A stretch of 64,000 nucleotides of DNA from Nocardia farcinica. Lineage in GTDB: Bacteria > Actinomycetota > Actinomycetes > Mycobacteriales > Mycobacteriaceae. A model generated the notes under the pieces. The model saw only the letters and a program-made list of their open reading frames with translations, had not been told where the DNA came from and made no database searches. Where the stretch lies: NCBI RefSeq assembly GCF_001182745.1, contig NZ_LN868938.1, positions 3,534,001-3,598,000 of the forward strand, given 5' to 3'. This document shows positions 54,312 through 62,671 of this stretch, one piece after another (the stretch's first letter is position 1; every line of letters begins with the position of its first letter). A program made the translations under genes and the position numbers.

Positions 54312-55784
54312 TCAGCCCCGCCCCGCCACGGCCTGCCCCTCCACGTAGTCGAGCGGGTCGAACCGGCGTGTCTTCCACCGGTACAGCCAGGTGATTCCCG
54401 GCCAGTTGTTGGTGATCCGGCCCGAGGCGTTGCGGTACCAGCTGGAGCAGAAGTTCCAGGGCGTGTCCCGCAGCCGCCGTTGCAGCCAGTCGTCCCAATT
54501 CTGTTCGACATCGGCGCGCGCGGCCAGATGACGGCCCGGCCGCGCGGTCACGTAGTCGATCACCTGCCGGATGTAGCGGGCCTGGGACTCGAGCATGTAG
54601 ATGATCGAGCCCGCACCGACATTGGTGTTCGGGCCGTACATCATGAACAGGTTCGGGAACTCCGGCACCGAGAGTCCCAGGTAGGCGCGAGCGCCCTCGT
54701 CCGCCCACACGTCGGCCAGCTTGCGGCCGCCGAGCCCGTAGATGTTCATCGGCGCCAGGAATTCGGTGCCCTTGAAGCCGGTGCCGTAGATGATCACGTC
54801 GGCCTCGTGCAGGATGCCGTCCGCGGTGCGCACGCCGGTGGGCGTGATCTCGGTGATGGCCGTGGTCTCCACCGTCACGTTCGGCTGGGCCAGGGCCGGG
54901 AAGTAGTCGTTGGAGAACAGCCCGCGCTTGCAGCCGGGCTCGTAGTCCGGCGTCAGCTTGGCGCGCAGGACCGGATCGGCGACCTGGCGCTCCCGGTGCC
55001 GTTCGGCCAGCGCCACCACCGGCCCTTTGATCCACGGCAGATCGGTCAGCCCGAGCGCGAGGAACTCGAAGATCGCCCAGATCGCGAACCGCTCGGCCAG
55101 CCGGGTCGGCGGCAGGTACCGGAACAGGGCGTGGTGCAGCGCGCGGTACTCGACATCGGGCTTGGGCAACACCCACGCGGCCGAGCGCTGGAACAGCGTG
55201 AGGTGGGCGACGTCGGGCTGGATGCGCGGGATGTACTGGATGGCGCTGGCGCCGGTGCCGATGCAGGCCACCCGCTTGCCGGTGAGATCGATGTCGTGGT
55301 CCCACCGCGCGGAGTGGAAGGCGGCCCCGGTGAAGGTGTCGATGCCGGGGATGCTCGGCATCGCCGGACGCGAGAGCTGCCCCACCGCGGACACCAGGAT
55401 CGCGCACCGCAGCTGCTCGCCGTCGGCGGTGGACACCGTCCAGCCGCCGCGGCTCTCGTCGAACTCGGCGTCGGTGACTTCGGTGCCGAACCGGATGAAC
55501 CGTTCCAGATCGTGCTTGCGCGCCACGCTGCGCATGTAGTCGTGGATGTCGCGCTGCTCCGAGAAGCGCCGGGGCCAGTCCGCTTTCGGCTCGTGGGAGA
55601 ACGAGTACAGCGGCGAGGGCACGTCGCAGGCGGCGCCGGGATAGGTGTTCTCCCGCCACACGCCGCCGAGGTCGGCGGCCTTCTCGAGGATGCGGAAATC
55701 GTCGAACCCGGCGCGCCGCAGTTCCAGCGCGAGGCCGAGCCCGCCGAACCCGGCGCCGATGATCAGGACGGACGGCGATGTCAT
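54312..55784 (-). CDS. Flavin-containing Baeyer-Villiger-type monooxygenase
   Basis: This 490-residue protein is a class B flavin monooxygenase, which uses FAD, NADPH and oxygen to insert an oxygen next to a carbonyl. The FAD-binding GAGFGG is at residues 10-15, and a second Rossmann motif, GTGASA, follows in CIGTGASAIQYIP (NADPH). Between them lies FTGAAFHSARW (about 149-159), which fits the Baeyer-Villiger fingerprint FxGxxxHxxxW. WRENTYPGAACDVPSPLYSFS is a typical FAD-domain stretch. The C-terminus CSSWYRNASGRITNNWPG is also characteristic, and a fragment of a related protein survives as a pseudogene near 60100-60370. The start is set by the FAD motif. The natural substrate is unknown; steroids and cyclic ketones are common in relatives. 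Confidence 0.9.
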   Translation of the reverse strand: MTSPSVLIIGAGFGGLGLALELRRAGFDDFRILEKAADLGGVWRENTYPGAACDVPSPLYSFSHEPKADWPRRFSEQRDIHDYMRSVARKHDLERFIRFGTEVTDAEFDESRGGWTVSTADGEQLRCAILVSAVGQLSRPAMPSIPGIDTFTGAAFHSARWDHDIDLTGKRVACIGTGASAIQYIPRIQPDVAHLTLFQRSAAWVLPKPDVEYRALHHALFRYLPPTRLAERFAIWAIFEFLALGLTDLPWIKGPVVALAERHRERQVADPVLRAKLTPDYEPGCKRGLFSNDYFPALAQPNVTVETTAITEITPTGVRTADGILHEADVIIYGTGFKGTEFLAPMNIYGLGGRKLADVWADEGARAYLGLSVPEFPNLFMMYGPNTNVGAGSIIYMLESQARYIRQVIDYVTARPGRHLAARADVEQNWDDWLQRRLRDTPWNFCSSWYRNASGRITNNWPGITWLYRWKTRRFDPLDYVEGQAVAGRG

Positions 55785-56085
55785 CTTTCGAGCGTAAGCG
55801 CCGCACGCGCCGCGGAGCAGAGATCCGCGGACAACCGATCAGCATTTCCGGCCACACCCGCGCCCCGGCTCCAGCGACCACGACGGCCGCGCGAGCCCGT
55901 GGCATCGTCGCAGCCAGGAGCCCATTTTCCGGGCTCGCGTGCTTGTTTTTGCTCCGGCAGCTACCGTGACCTGCGGAAAGTGAAGGCGGGTGCCCCGAGG
56001 CCGAGCGCCACCACCACGGCTGACCCTTCGGTAGCATCCGGTGTGACGTGGCTCATGCCGGCCACCGACGAGAAGGAGTTCTTCG
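55785..56085. other. Divergent intergenic region between monooxygenase and acyl-CoA ligase
   Basis: This 301-bp gap must carry the promoters for two divergent genes. I see no clear -35/-10 pair, palindrome or RNA motif. The only firm signal is the GAGAAGGAG ribosome site at about 56070-56078 serving the ligase. Confidence 0.4.
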
Positions 56086-57723
56086 ATGTTGAGCACCATG
56101 CAGGACGAGCCGCTGTCGCTGGCGACACTGCTGAAATACGCCGCCACCTTCCAGGGTGAGAGCACGGTGTCCACCTGGACCGGCGACGGCGTCCGCACGA
56201 TGACCTACCGTGAGCTCGGCGCCGAGGCCGCCCGGCTGGCGAACGCGCTGAGCGGGCTCGGCATCGGCGTCGGTGACCGGGTCGGCACCTTCATGTGGAA
56301 CAACAACGAGCACATGGTCGCCTACATCGGCGTCCCCGCGATGGGCGCGGTGCTGCACGCGTTGAACATCCGCCTCTTCCCCGAACAGCTCGTCTACGTG
56401 GCCAACCACGCCGAAGACAAGGTCGTCATCGTCGACGGCTCGCTGGTGCCGATGTTCGCCCAGCTGCTGCCGAACATGAAGACCGTGCGGCACGTCATCG
56501 TCGCCAACGGTGACGCCGCCACCCTGCAGGCGCCCGAGGGCGTGCAGGTGCACTCCTACTCCGAGCTGCTCGCCGGCCAGTCCGACAGCTACGACTTCCC
56601 GGTCATCGACGAGCGCTCCGCCGCCGCCATGTGCTACACCTCCGGCACCACCGGCGACCCCAAGGGCGTCGTCTACTCGCACCGCTCCAACTGGCTGCAC
56701 GCCATGCAGGTCGTCTCGCCCTCGGGCATGGGCTTCAGCGGCGCCGACAGCGTGCTCGCCATCGTGCCGCTCTTCCACGCCAACGCCTGGGGCATCCCCT
56801 ACGCCGCGCTCATGTCCGGCGCGAATGTCGTGATGCCCGACCGCTTCCTGCAGCCCGGCCCGCTGCTCGAGATCCTGGCGAACCTGAAGCCCACCTTCGC
56901 CGCCGCCGTGCCCACCATCTGGGGCGGCGTGCTCGCCGCGCTGGCCGCCCAGCCGCAGGACATCTCGCACCTGCGCACCGTCGTGGTCGGCGGCGCCGCC
57001 GTGCCCCCGTCGATGATGCACGCCTTCCAGGAGCGCCACGGCGTGCGCGTGCTGCACGCCTGGGGCATGACCGAGACCTCGCCGCTCGGCTCGGTCGCCC
57101 ACGCGCCCGCCGGCGTCACCGGCGAGGAGGAATGGGCCTACCGCTACACCCAGGGCCGCTTCCCCGCCTCCGTGCAGGCCCGCCTGGTCGACGACGCGGG
57201 CAACGTCGTGCCCAACGACGGCGAATCCCTCGGCGAACTGGAAGTCAAGGGCCCCTGGATCACCGGCTCCTACTACTCCCCCGACGGCTCCCCCGTCGAC
57301 CCCGACAAGTTCGACAACGGCTGGCTGCGCACCGGCGACGTCGGCAAGATCAGCCCCGACGGCTACCTCACCCTCGTCGACCGCTCCAAGGACGTCATCA
57401 AGTCCGGCGGTGAATGGATCTCCTCGGTCGACCTGGAGAACGCCGTCATGGGCCACCCCGCCGTCGCCGAGGCCGCCGTCATCGGCGTGCCCGACGAGAA
57501 GTGGGACGAGCGCCCCCTGGTCGCCATCGTCCTGGCCGAGGGCGCCACCGCCGAACCCACCGAACTGCGCGACTTCCTCGCCGACAAGTTCGCCAAGTGG
57601 CAGCTCCCCGAACACTGGACCTTCATCTCCGAAGTGCCCAAGACCAGCGTCGGCAAGTTCGACAAGAAGCAGCTGCGCGCCCAGTACGCCAACGGCGAAC
57701 TGGACGTCAAGACCCTCGCCTGA
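56086..57723 (+). CDS. Fatty acid--CoA ligase (FadD-type, ANL superfamily)
   Basis: This 545-residue enzyme of the acyl-CoA synthetase group activates a fatty acid with ATP and joins it to CoA. The AMP/ATP loop YTSGTTGDPKGV lies at about 183-194, WGMTETSPLG at about 326-335, and NGWLRTGDVGKISPDGYLTLVDRSKDVIKSGGEWIS gives the hinge and Arg/Asp of the second state. The catalytic Lys is in SVGKFDKKQLRAQY near the C-terminus (about 523). Length is full for medium- and long-chain ligases of this clade. The ATG at 56086 has GAGAAGGAG upstream; a second ATG four codons later is possible. Third codon positions are very strongly C-rich, suggesting high expression. A hairpin follows at 57731-57761. Confidence 0.93.
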   Translation: MLSTMQDEPLSLATLLKYAATFQGESTVSTWTGDGVRTMTYRELGAEAARLANALSGLGIGVGDRVGTFMWNNNEHMVAYIGVPAMGAVLHALNIRLFPEQLVYVANHAEDKVVIVDGSLVPMFAQLLPNMKTVRHVIVANGDAATLQAPEGVQVHSYSELLAGQSDSYDFPVIDERSAAAMCYTSGTTGDPKGVVYSHRSNWLHAMQVVSPSGMGFSGADSVLAIVPLFHANAWGIPYAALMSGANVVMPDRFLQPGPLLEILANLKPTFAAAVPTIWGGVLAALAAQPQDISHLRTVVVGGAAVPPSMMHAFQERHGVRVLHAWGMTETSPLGSVAHAPAGVTGEEEWAYRYTQGRFPASVQARLVDDAGNVVPNDGESLGELEVKGPWITGSYYSPDGSPVDPDKFDNGWLRTGDVGKISPDGYLTLVDRSKDVIKSGGEWISSVDLENAVMGHPAVAEAAVIGVPDEKWDERPLVAIVLAEGATAEPTELRDFLADKFAKWQLPEHWTFISEVPKTSVGKFDKKQLRAQYANGELDVKTLA

Positions 57724-57730
57724 CCCCCGT

Positions 57731-57761
57731 GCGCCCGGCGGCCCCTTTCGCCGCCGGGCGC
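57731..57761 (+). terminator. Hairpin terminator after the acyl-CoA ligase gene
   Basis: A perfect 11-bp stem GCGCCCGGCGG / CCGCCGGGCGC with a 9-base loop lies 7 bases after the stop codon and before the tRNA gene. Confidence 0.75.
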
Positions 57762-57822
57762 ACCCCGGGGACGATGCTGCCTCCGGCCCGTCCACCCGGT
57801 AGACTGCCCCACGTCCATACCA

Positions 57823-57898
57823 GCCTTCGTAGCTCAGGGGATAGAGCACCGCTCTCCTAAAGCGGGTGTCGCAGGTTCGAATCCTGCCGAGGGCACCA
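57823..57898 (+). tRNA. tRNA-Arg (anticodon CCU)
   Basis: The 76 bases fold into a full cloverleaf. The acceptor arm GCCTTCG pairs with CGAGGGC (one G-U). The D-loop contains GCTCAGGGGATAGAGC, and the anticodon stem is CCGCT/AGCGG with loop CTCCTAA, so the anticodon is CCT and the codon AGG. The T-arm is GCAGG TTCGAAT CCTGC, and the 3' ACCA is encoded. A gene remnant lies immediately beyond the 3' end, as expected where an integrative element once used the tRNA as its attachment site. Confidence 0.95.
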
Positions 57899-58098
57899 TA
57901 TTTCTGCAGGTCAGGGGCGGTTTCAAAGATCATCCGTTCGACGTCCGGCGCGGTCGGATTCAGCTCCAGCTGCGACACCGCTACCAACGCGCCCTGTCTC
58001 AGATCGTAGAGCCGCCAGCTCGTTCCGTCAGTCAGGATGCCGACATACCGCCTGCCAAGCTCGTTGTGACGCTGCTGCACTGTCTGGGGTCGGTTCAT
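57899..58098 (-). pseudogene. Truncated remnant of a restriction/methylase-like gene abutting tRNA-Arg
   Basis: Read on the minus strand from an ATG at 58098, the frame gives about 65 residues, including QQRHNELGRRYVGILTDGTSW and RLYDLRQGALVAVSQLELNP, then stops resembling a protein at the tRNA 3' end. Past that point the frame only translates the antisense of the tRNA (the GRIRTCDTR artefact). The segment resembles from memory an N-terminal region of actinobacterial restriction-type N-6 DNA methyltransferases, which are several hundred residues longer. So this is a fragment cut off exactly at the tRNA boundary. Family assignment is tentative; truncation is clear. The rest of the gap to 58275 shows nothing else. 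Confidence 0.45.
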
Positions 58099-58275
58099 CG
58101 GCACCGGAGGCGTGACCGGGCCTGCGTCACTGCGCCCGCCCGAAGACGATGCGGGCACGCCGACGAGGACTATTTCGCGCCGGGGTGCACGGCGCGTCGT
58201 TACGTCTGCCGACTGCTTTCTCGAGGGACGACCAAGATAGGCTGGTTCGCAGGACGCGATGAGTCAGGACTGCCG

Positions 58276-58836
58276 GTGCCGAGAAACAGACGCCCCCGCG
58301 ATCGGGAGGAGAAGCGCGCCGAGATCGTCGCTGCCGCGCGGCGGTTGTTCACCGAACAGGGGTACGACGCGGTCCCCGTGAGCAGAATCGCTCAGGACGC
58401 CGGGGTGGTGTCGAACACGCTGTACTGGTATTTCCGGGACAAGGACGCGGTGTTGACAGCGGTACTGGACGATGTCCTGGCCGACTCGATGGCCCGGTAC
58501 GGGGAGGTCCTCGACAACGACATCGTCGACCGACTGGTATGGGTCGTCGCGGAGCTGGAGCAGGTGAGCCGGTTGGTGACCACCGTGCACGCTCGCGCGA
58601 AGGAGTCGGAGGCGGTTCGGGACTGGCACGAGCAGTTCCACGCGTTGGCCGAGGGCTTGTTCCGGGCAGATCTCGCCGTGATCGGAGTTCCCGCGGACGA
58701 GTTGGACGCGATGACCTCGATCGGGGTGTTCGTGGTCGAGGGACTCCTGATGCATCCGGTCGACGACGAGGGCAAACGCGCGGTGATGGAAACACTGATC
58801 CAGAGCGCCCGCGCAAGAGCGGTCGCCGCCCGCTGA
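58276..58836 (+). CDS. TetR/AcrR family transcriptional regulator
   Basis: This 186-residue repressor-type protein has the usual TetR length. The DNA-binding domain (about 8-55) reads REEKRAEIVAAARRLFTEQG, YDAVPVSRIAQDAGVVSN and TLYWYFRDKDAVLTAVLDDVL, with the recognition helix at VVSNTLYWYFRDK. The rest is helical ligand-binding and dimer domain without recognisable specificity. A GTG start at 58276 (VPRNRRPRDREEKR) was chosen because the basic N-terminal arm begins there; there is no in-frame ATG close by, and the upstream ORF region looks non-coding. It converges on the alpha/beta hydrolase gene, 42 bp stop to stop, and is the best candidate to bind the paired palindromes at 60032-60096 before that gene. 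Confidence 0.88.
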   Translation: MPRNRRPRDREEKRAEIVAAARRLFTEQGYDAVPVSRIAQDAGVVSNTLYWYFRDKDAVLTAVLDDVLADSMARYGEVLDNDIVDRLVWVVAELEQVSRLVTTVHARAKESEAVRDWHEQFHALAEGLFRADLAVIGVPADELDAMTSIGVFVVEGLLMHPVDDEGKRAVMETLIQSARARAVAAR

Positions 58837-58878
58837 GGTGATCACCGGACGGCTACGCGAGCCGCGTGTCGTGCGGGT

Positions 58879-60000
58879 TCAGGTCGCGGCGGGCACGGTG
58901 TCGGCGAATTGCTCTGCCAGGAAGTCGATCTGATCGCGGACGGCGTCTTCGAAGTAGGTGCCGAGGTAGATGTCGAAGTGGTCGCAGGGGTACGTCTTCA
59001 CCCGGACATGTGCCAGGCCCCACGCGCGGCGCTTGGTGGTTTCGGCGGGTGCGGCGGCGTCGTTGTCGCAGACGCACAGCAGGGTCGGCACGCCGGAGCG
59101 GGCCATGGCACGGCCGGGGCGGTACAGCGGTAGCCGCAACACCAAGCGGGCGGCCAGCGCATTGGCGGCGTCGAAGTCGTTGCCCGGGCCTCGGAACACG
59201 CCCCAGATCGAGTCGCGGCCCACCTTCGTGACCGGCTCGCGGTCGTCGGCGATCGTCAGTTCGATGTTCTCCGACAGCCGCGCACGCACCGAGGGCAACC
59301 TCCGCAGGAGGGCGCTGGAGCGCCGGGAAAGCCGGGTGCCGGGCGGCAACAGCGCCGACGCGCCCGCGATGGCGTCGGGTGAGGCCACAAATGCGGGCAT
59401 CCACGAGGTTCCGGCCATCGGCACGAGAATGGGCTTGCTACCGAGCCAGGAACGTGCGGTGTCGAGGATGCCCACCGCCATCAGCGCGACAGCGCTCAGC
59501 GGCCCGGTCCGCAGTCGTGAGATCAGCGAGGCCGGTCCGTCGGTGAAGGGACATTGCGCGACGATGGCCGCCACCTGCGGATTGCCGCTGCCGACCTGCA
59601 GGACATGTCCGCCACCGAATGAGGTGCCCCACAAGGCGATCCGGTCGACATCGACCTCGGGCAGGGTGCGCGCGAAGGCCACAGCGGCCCGCCAGTCCGC
59701 GAGTTGGCGACCGATGTCGAGAAGCTGTCGCGGCCGGCCGCCGCTGGCCCCGAGGTGGCGGTAGTCGAAGACCAGCACCGACCAGCCGTTCGCGGCGAAC
59801 CGTTCGGCGAAGGCCGCCAGGCGCATCTCCCGCACCGCGCCCAGCCCGTGCCCCATGATCACGATCGGTCGAGGCCCGGGCGCGCCGGGCGTGGTGTACA
59901 ACCACGCCGCACACGGCACGCCGTCGGAGAGGAACTCCACATCGCGCCGCTGAACCGCCGCGGTGGCCGCACCTCGATCGATCGACTCGTCGGTCGCCAT
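58879..60000 (-). CDS. Alpha/beta hydrolase
   Basis: This 373-residue serine hydrolase has the dienelactone-hydrolase/X-Pro-peptidase-like architecture. PIVIMGHGLGAVREMRL (near 45-61) supplies the oxyanion-hole His-Gly. LVFDYRHLGASGGRPRQLLD follows, and the nucleophile elbow is WGTSFGGGHVL with Ser near 126. The acid is probably in LLCVCDNDAAAP and the His in PCDHFDIYLG near 340. The stretch between about 190 and 290 is a variable cap. No signal peptide is present, so it is cytoplasmic. The substrate is unknown. The ATG at 60000 was chosen as the first Met before the fold, with GGAAGG eight to thirteen bases upstream. Two near-identical palindromes at 60032-60096 lie directly upstream and suggest repression by the neighbouring TetR protein. 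Confidence 0.88.
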   Translation of the reverse strand: MATDESIDRGAATAAVQRRDVEFLSDGVPCAAWLYTTPGAPGPRPIVIMGHGLGAVREMRLAAFAERFAANGWSVLVFDYRHLGASGGRPRQLLDIGRQLADWRAAVAFARTLPEVDVDRIALWGTSFGGGHVLQVGSGNPQVAAIVAQCPFTDGPASLISRLRTGPLSAVALMAVGILDTARSWLGSKPILVPMAGTSWMPAFVASPDAIAGASALLPPGTRLSRRSSALLRRLPSVRARLSENIELTIADDREPVTKVGRDSIWGVFRGPGNDFDAANALAARLVLRLPLYRPGRAMARSGVPTLLCVCDNDAAAPAETTKRRAWGLAHVRVKTYPCDHFDIYLGTYFEDAVRDQIDFLAEQFADTVPAAT

Positions 60001-60031
60001 CCTTGATCCTTCCGCTCAGCGAACCCAGCGC

Positions 60032-60096
60032 TCTTGAACGTTGTCCAAGAACCGCGTGGCGACCACGATAGGCACTTCTTGAACGCTAGTCAAGAA
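60032..60096 (-). promoter_or_regulatory. Two near-identical palindromic operators upstream of the alpha/beta hydrolase
   Basis: TCTTGAACG-N5-CAAGAA occurs at 60032-60051 and again at 60077-60096; only the central five bases differ (TTGTC and CTAGT). The second extends to the perfect inverted repeat TTCTTGA/TCAAGAA at 60076-60096. Start-to-start spacing is 45 bp, and they lie 32 and 77 bp before the hydrolase start. The 20-bp dyads suit a TetR-type dimer; the regulator at 58276-58836 is the obvious candidate (inference). Confidence 0.7.
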
Positions 60097-60370
60097 CGTG
60101 TCGTTCGGCGACCCCCGATCCTCGCCAGACCGCATCGGCCTGGAAGTCAGCGAGCGAGGACGTCGCCGTCCGCCGGGAATACTCCGAGACCAAACCCGGC
60201 CAGTTGCTGGAAATGCGACCGAAGGCGGATTTGTACCGACTCACACAACCCGCCCACGCCGAGCCGGCGAGGCGTCGCCGCATCTCGTCGTCGTAGCGCT
60301 GTTCGACCTCCGCGCGGTTCTCCAGGACCCCACCCGGGTCTCGCGCCACCCACCAGCGAACAAAGGTCAC
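60086..60370 (-). pseudogene. C-terminal remnant of a flavin-containing monooxygenase
   Basis: The minus-strand frame gives about 94 residues with no credible start, containing GGVLENRAEVEQRYDDEMRR, SAWAGCVSRYKSAFGRISSN, NWPGLVSEYSRRT and ending in ERHVLD. This matches the C-terminal end of class B monooxygenases; the intact enzyme at 54312-55784 has VEQNWDDWLQRRL, CSSWYRNASGRITNNWPG at the same place. The FAD- and NADPH-binding domains are absent. The fragment runs into the operator of the hydrolase gene. It is a decayed or deletion-truncated gene. Confidence 0.7.
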
Positions 60371-60684
60371 GCAGCGTGCTCGTTGGAGATCCGCCCGTCG
60401 CGCACACCAACCAGGGGATCAGCGAGATCGCGCGAGCCGTCGAAAGCGGCGGCACCGAGCCGCCTCGTATACCGCGATACGAGCCCAAACCACTTATGGG
60501 ACCCGCCGATCGATTGCCATGCGGCGCCACCCAACACGGCAGCCTGACAGATCAGCGGCGTGAACACCCAACCGCGGAGCTACTGAACGGAAGCCATGGG
60601 CTGTCGGTAGCCCCAGACCCGTTTCATCCGCACGGCGAGACCGGCACACAGCGCTGGCCTGCGCAACTGAGCGCAACCCTCCGG
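60371..60684. other. Non-coding stretch beyond the monooxygenase remnant
   Basis: About 314 bp between the monooxygenase fragment and the end of the sensor kinase. ORFs on both strands lack recognisable domains. It may hold further decayed pieces of the monooxygenase gene in other frames, but I could not identify any with confidence. No hairpin terminator or repeat was seen. Confidence 0.4.
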
Positions 60685-61789
60685 TCAGCCGTCGGTGTGT
60701 GACGGTGCCGCAGGTAGTTGCACGGTGACTCGGAGCCCTCCGGAGGGACGGGGAGTGAGGGTTAGGGTTCCGTTGTGAGCGCGCGTGATGCTCTGGACGA
60801 TCGCCAGGCCCAGCCCGGCACCCGCGTGGTCGACGTGCACGCGTTCGGTGCCGCGGCGAAACGGTTCGACCAGCGTGGGAACCACGTGCGGCAACACCTT
60901 TTCGCCGGTGTTCTCGACAGTGATCGCGACCGTACCGGGATGCGCGCTGGTCCTGCGAGACGCTGCCACGATCGGGCACGTTGTAAATGATCGCGTTGTG
61001 CACGAGGTTGGTGATCAACTGCAGGAGGAGGGCGGGCGAGCCCATGGTCGGGGTTATGTCGCCGGAGGTCTCCATAGCGATACCGCGTTCTTCCGCGAGG
61101 GGGAGAAGTGTTTCCGCGGCTTCTTCCGCCATGAGGGACAGGTCGACGTGCGCTCGCGGGAAGGAACGCTGATCGGCGCGGCTGAGCAGGAGTAATGCCT
61201 CGGTCAGGTCGATCGCTCGGGTGTTGACGGTACGAAGTCGTCGGATGAGTTCACCGGTGTCGACGTCCGGGTCGTTGCGGGCCACGTCGAGAAGTGCCTG
61301 TGTGATCGCCAGCGGAGTGCGCAGTTCGTGGGAAGCGTTGGCGGCGAATCTCCGCTGTTCGGCTACGTGGGCTTCCAGCTGGGCGAGCATGGTGTCGAAA
61401 CTGTCGGCGAGTTCACGGAACTCGTCGCTGCGCCCCGGCAGCCGGATCCGCAGGGACAACGATCCGGACGCGGCCGCCCGGGTGGCCTGCGTGATTCGAG
61501 TCAGGGGCGAGAGTACCCGACCGGCGAGAATCCACCCGCCTACGAGACCGAACACCAGCAGAAACCCCAGCACAAGGATTGCCGCCGGGACGAAGACGGC
61601 GGCGCCGAAGCTGCCTGGATCGAAGACGCGCCGGAAGTCGGACAGATCGGGAACGAATAGGGCGTTCGATCTTCCTCGCAGCAGGAATACCCACACGGCG
61701 GCGAGCAGCAAGGCACCGGCGAGCATGAGAAACCCGACGTAGCTGAGGGTCAGTTTCGCGCGCACGCTCAACCCTTGACGCCTAGCCAC
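60685..61789 (-). pseudogene. Sensor histidine kinase, frameshifted in the ATPase domain
   Basis: The kinase starts at a GTG (61789) overlapping the response-regulator stop by 8 bp. It has two membrane helices (YVGFLMLAGALLLAAVWVFLL and FVPAAILVLGFLLVFGLVGG), a short extracellular loop, a HAMP segment, the phospho-acceptor box FAANASHELRTPLA and the N-box LITNLVHNAIIYN. Just after IIYNVPDRG the frame is lost. A second frame carries the missing rest: GTVAITVENTGEKVLPHVV, EPFRRGTERV, AGLGLAIVQSITRAHNGTL, to a stop at 60685. The span is 1,105 bases, one more than a multiple of three, so a one-base insertion (or two-base deletion) near 60940-60975 would explain it. Without repair, the product lacks most of the ATP site. 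It may be a true mutation or a sequencing error. Confidence 0.8.
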
Positions 61790-62477
61790 GCTCCGCTTTC
61801 CGGTCGTCGGTATCCGTTCCGGTATCGATGCGGTAGCCGACACCGGGCACGGTGGCGATGAGCCATGGTTCGCCGAGCCGTTTCCGCAGCGCGGAAACGG
61901 TGATACGCACGGCGTTGGTGAAGGGGTCGGCATTCTCATCCCATGCCCGTTCCAGTAGCTCTTCGGCGCTGACGACACCGCCTTCGGCAGCGACGAGAAC
62001 TTCGAGCACGGCGAACTGCTTGCGGGTGAGCGCCACATAGCGCCCGTCCCTGTAGACCTCGCGACGGAACGGGTCCACTCGCAGGCCCGCGATCTCCCGC
62101 ACGGGTGGTCTGCTGTGGGCGCGCCTCCGGTCGAGCGCCCGCAGCCTCAGCGCGAGTTCACGGAGCGCGAATGGCTTGGTGAGATAGTCGTCGGCGCCGA
62201 GCTCGAAGCCGGAGGCCTTGTCATCGAGCCGGTCGGCGGCGGTGAGCATCAGTATCGGCATGCCGGTACCGGACGCGACGATGTGTTGTGCGATCTTGTC
62301 ACCCGAGGGCCCCGGGATGTCGCGGTCGAGGACCGCTATGTCGTATTTGTTGATGCTCAGCAACTCCATGGCTGTGTCACCGTCGCCCGCGATATCCGCC
62401 GCGATCGCTTCCAGCCGCAGCCCGTCACGGATGGCCTCCGCCAGGTAGGGCTCATCCTCTACGACCAGCACGCGCAT
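61782..62477 (-). CDS. OmpR-family two-component response regulator
   Basis: This 231-residue regulator has an N-terminal receiver domain (about 1-115) with the acidic pair ED at 7-8, the phospho-acceptor Asp51 in AVLDRDIPG, Thr in MLTAAD and the invariant Lys in DDYLTKPFA. A winged-helix DNA-binding domain (about 130-225) follows with RDGRYVALTRKQFAVLEVLV and FTNAVRITVSALRKRLGEPWLI plus TVPGVGYRI. The ATG at 62477 begins directly at MRVLVVEDEP and is clearly right; longer readings upstream are unlike the family. It overlaps the kinase gene downstream. Phosphorylation by its partner may be lost because of the kinase frameshift. It is divergent from the DoxX-like gene at 62672, which is a possible target. 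Confidence 0.93.
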   Translation of the reverse strand: MRVLVVEDEPYLAEAIRDGLRLEAIAADIAGDGDTAMELLSINKYDIAVLDRDIPGPSGDKIAQHIVASGTGMPILMLTAADRLDDKASGFELGADDYLTKPFALRELALRLRALDRRRAHSRPPVREIAGLRVDPFRREVYRDGRYVALTRKQFAVLEVLVAAEGGVVSAEELLERAWDENADPFTNAVRITVSALRKRLGEPWLIATVPGVGYRIDTGTDTDDRKAERG

Positions 62478-62671
62478 GCTCTCGATCCTATGAGGCGCAT
62501 CATTTCGCCAACGTATCGAAAATCGCATACAGGTCGGCAACACCGCTGCGCCTTGACTGGTGGCATGAACGACAACAGCCGCCGGCGGCATGACGAATTG
62601 CGCCCTGAGGCGATCGAGCACGGCTGCCCCGCCATGTATGCCGACCCCGCACACGATCAGAGGATGCAGCA

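Noticed and set aside
56053..58158. A 701-codon minus-strand frame with a GRIRTCDTR segment
   Set aside because: That segment is the well-known false translation of a tRNA antisense strand, and the rest lies opposite the acyl-CoA ligase gene. Only the 57899-58098 part looks like former coding sequence.
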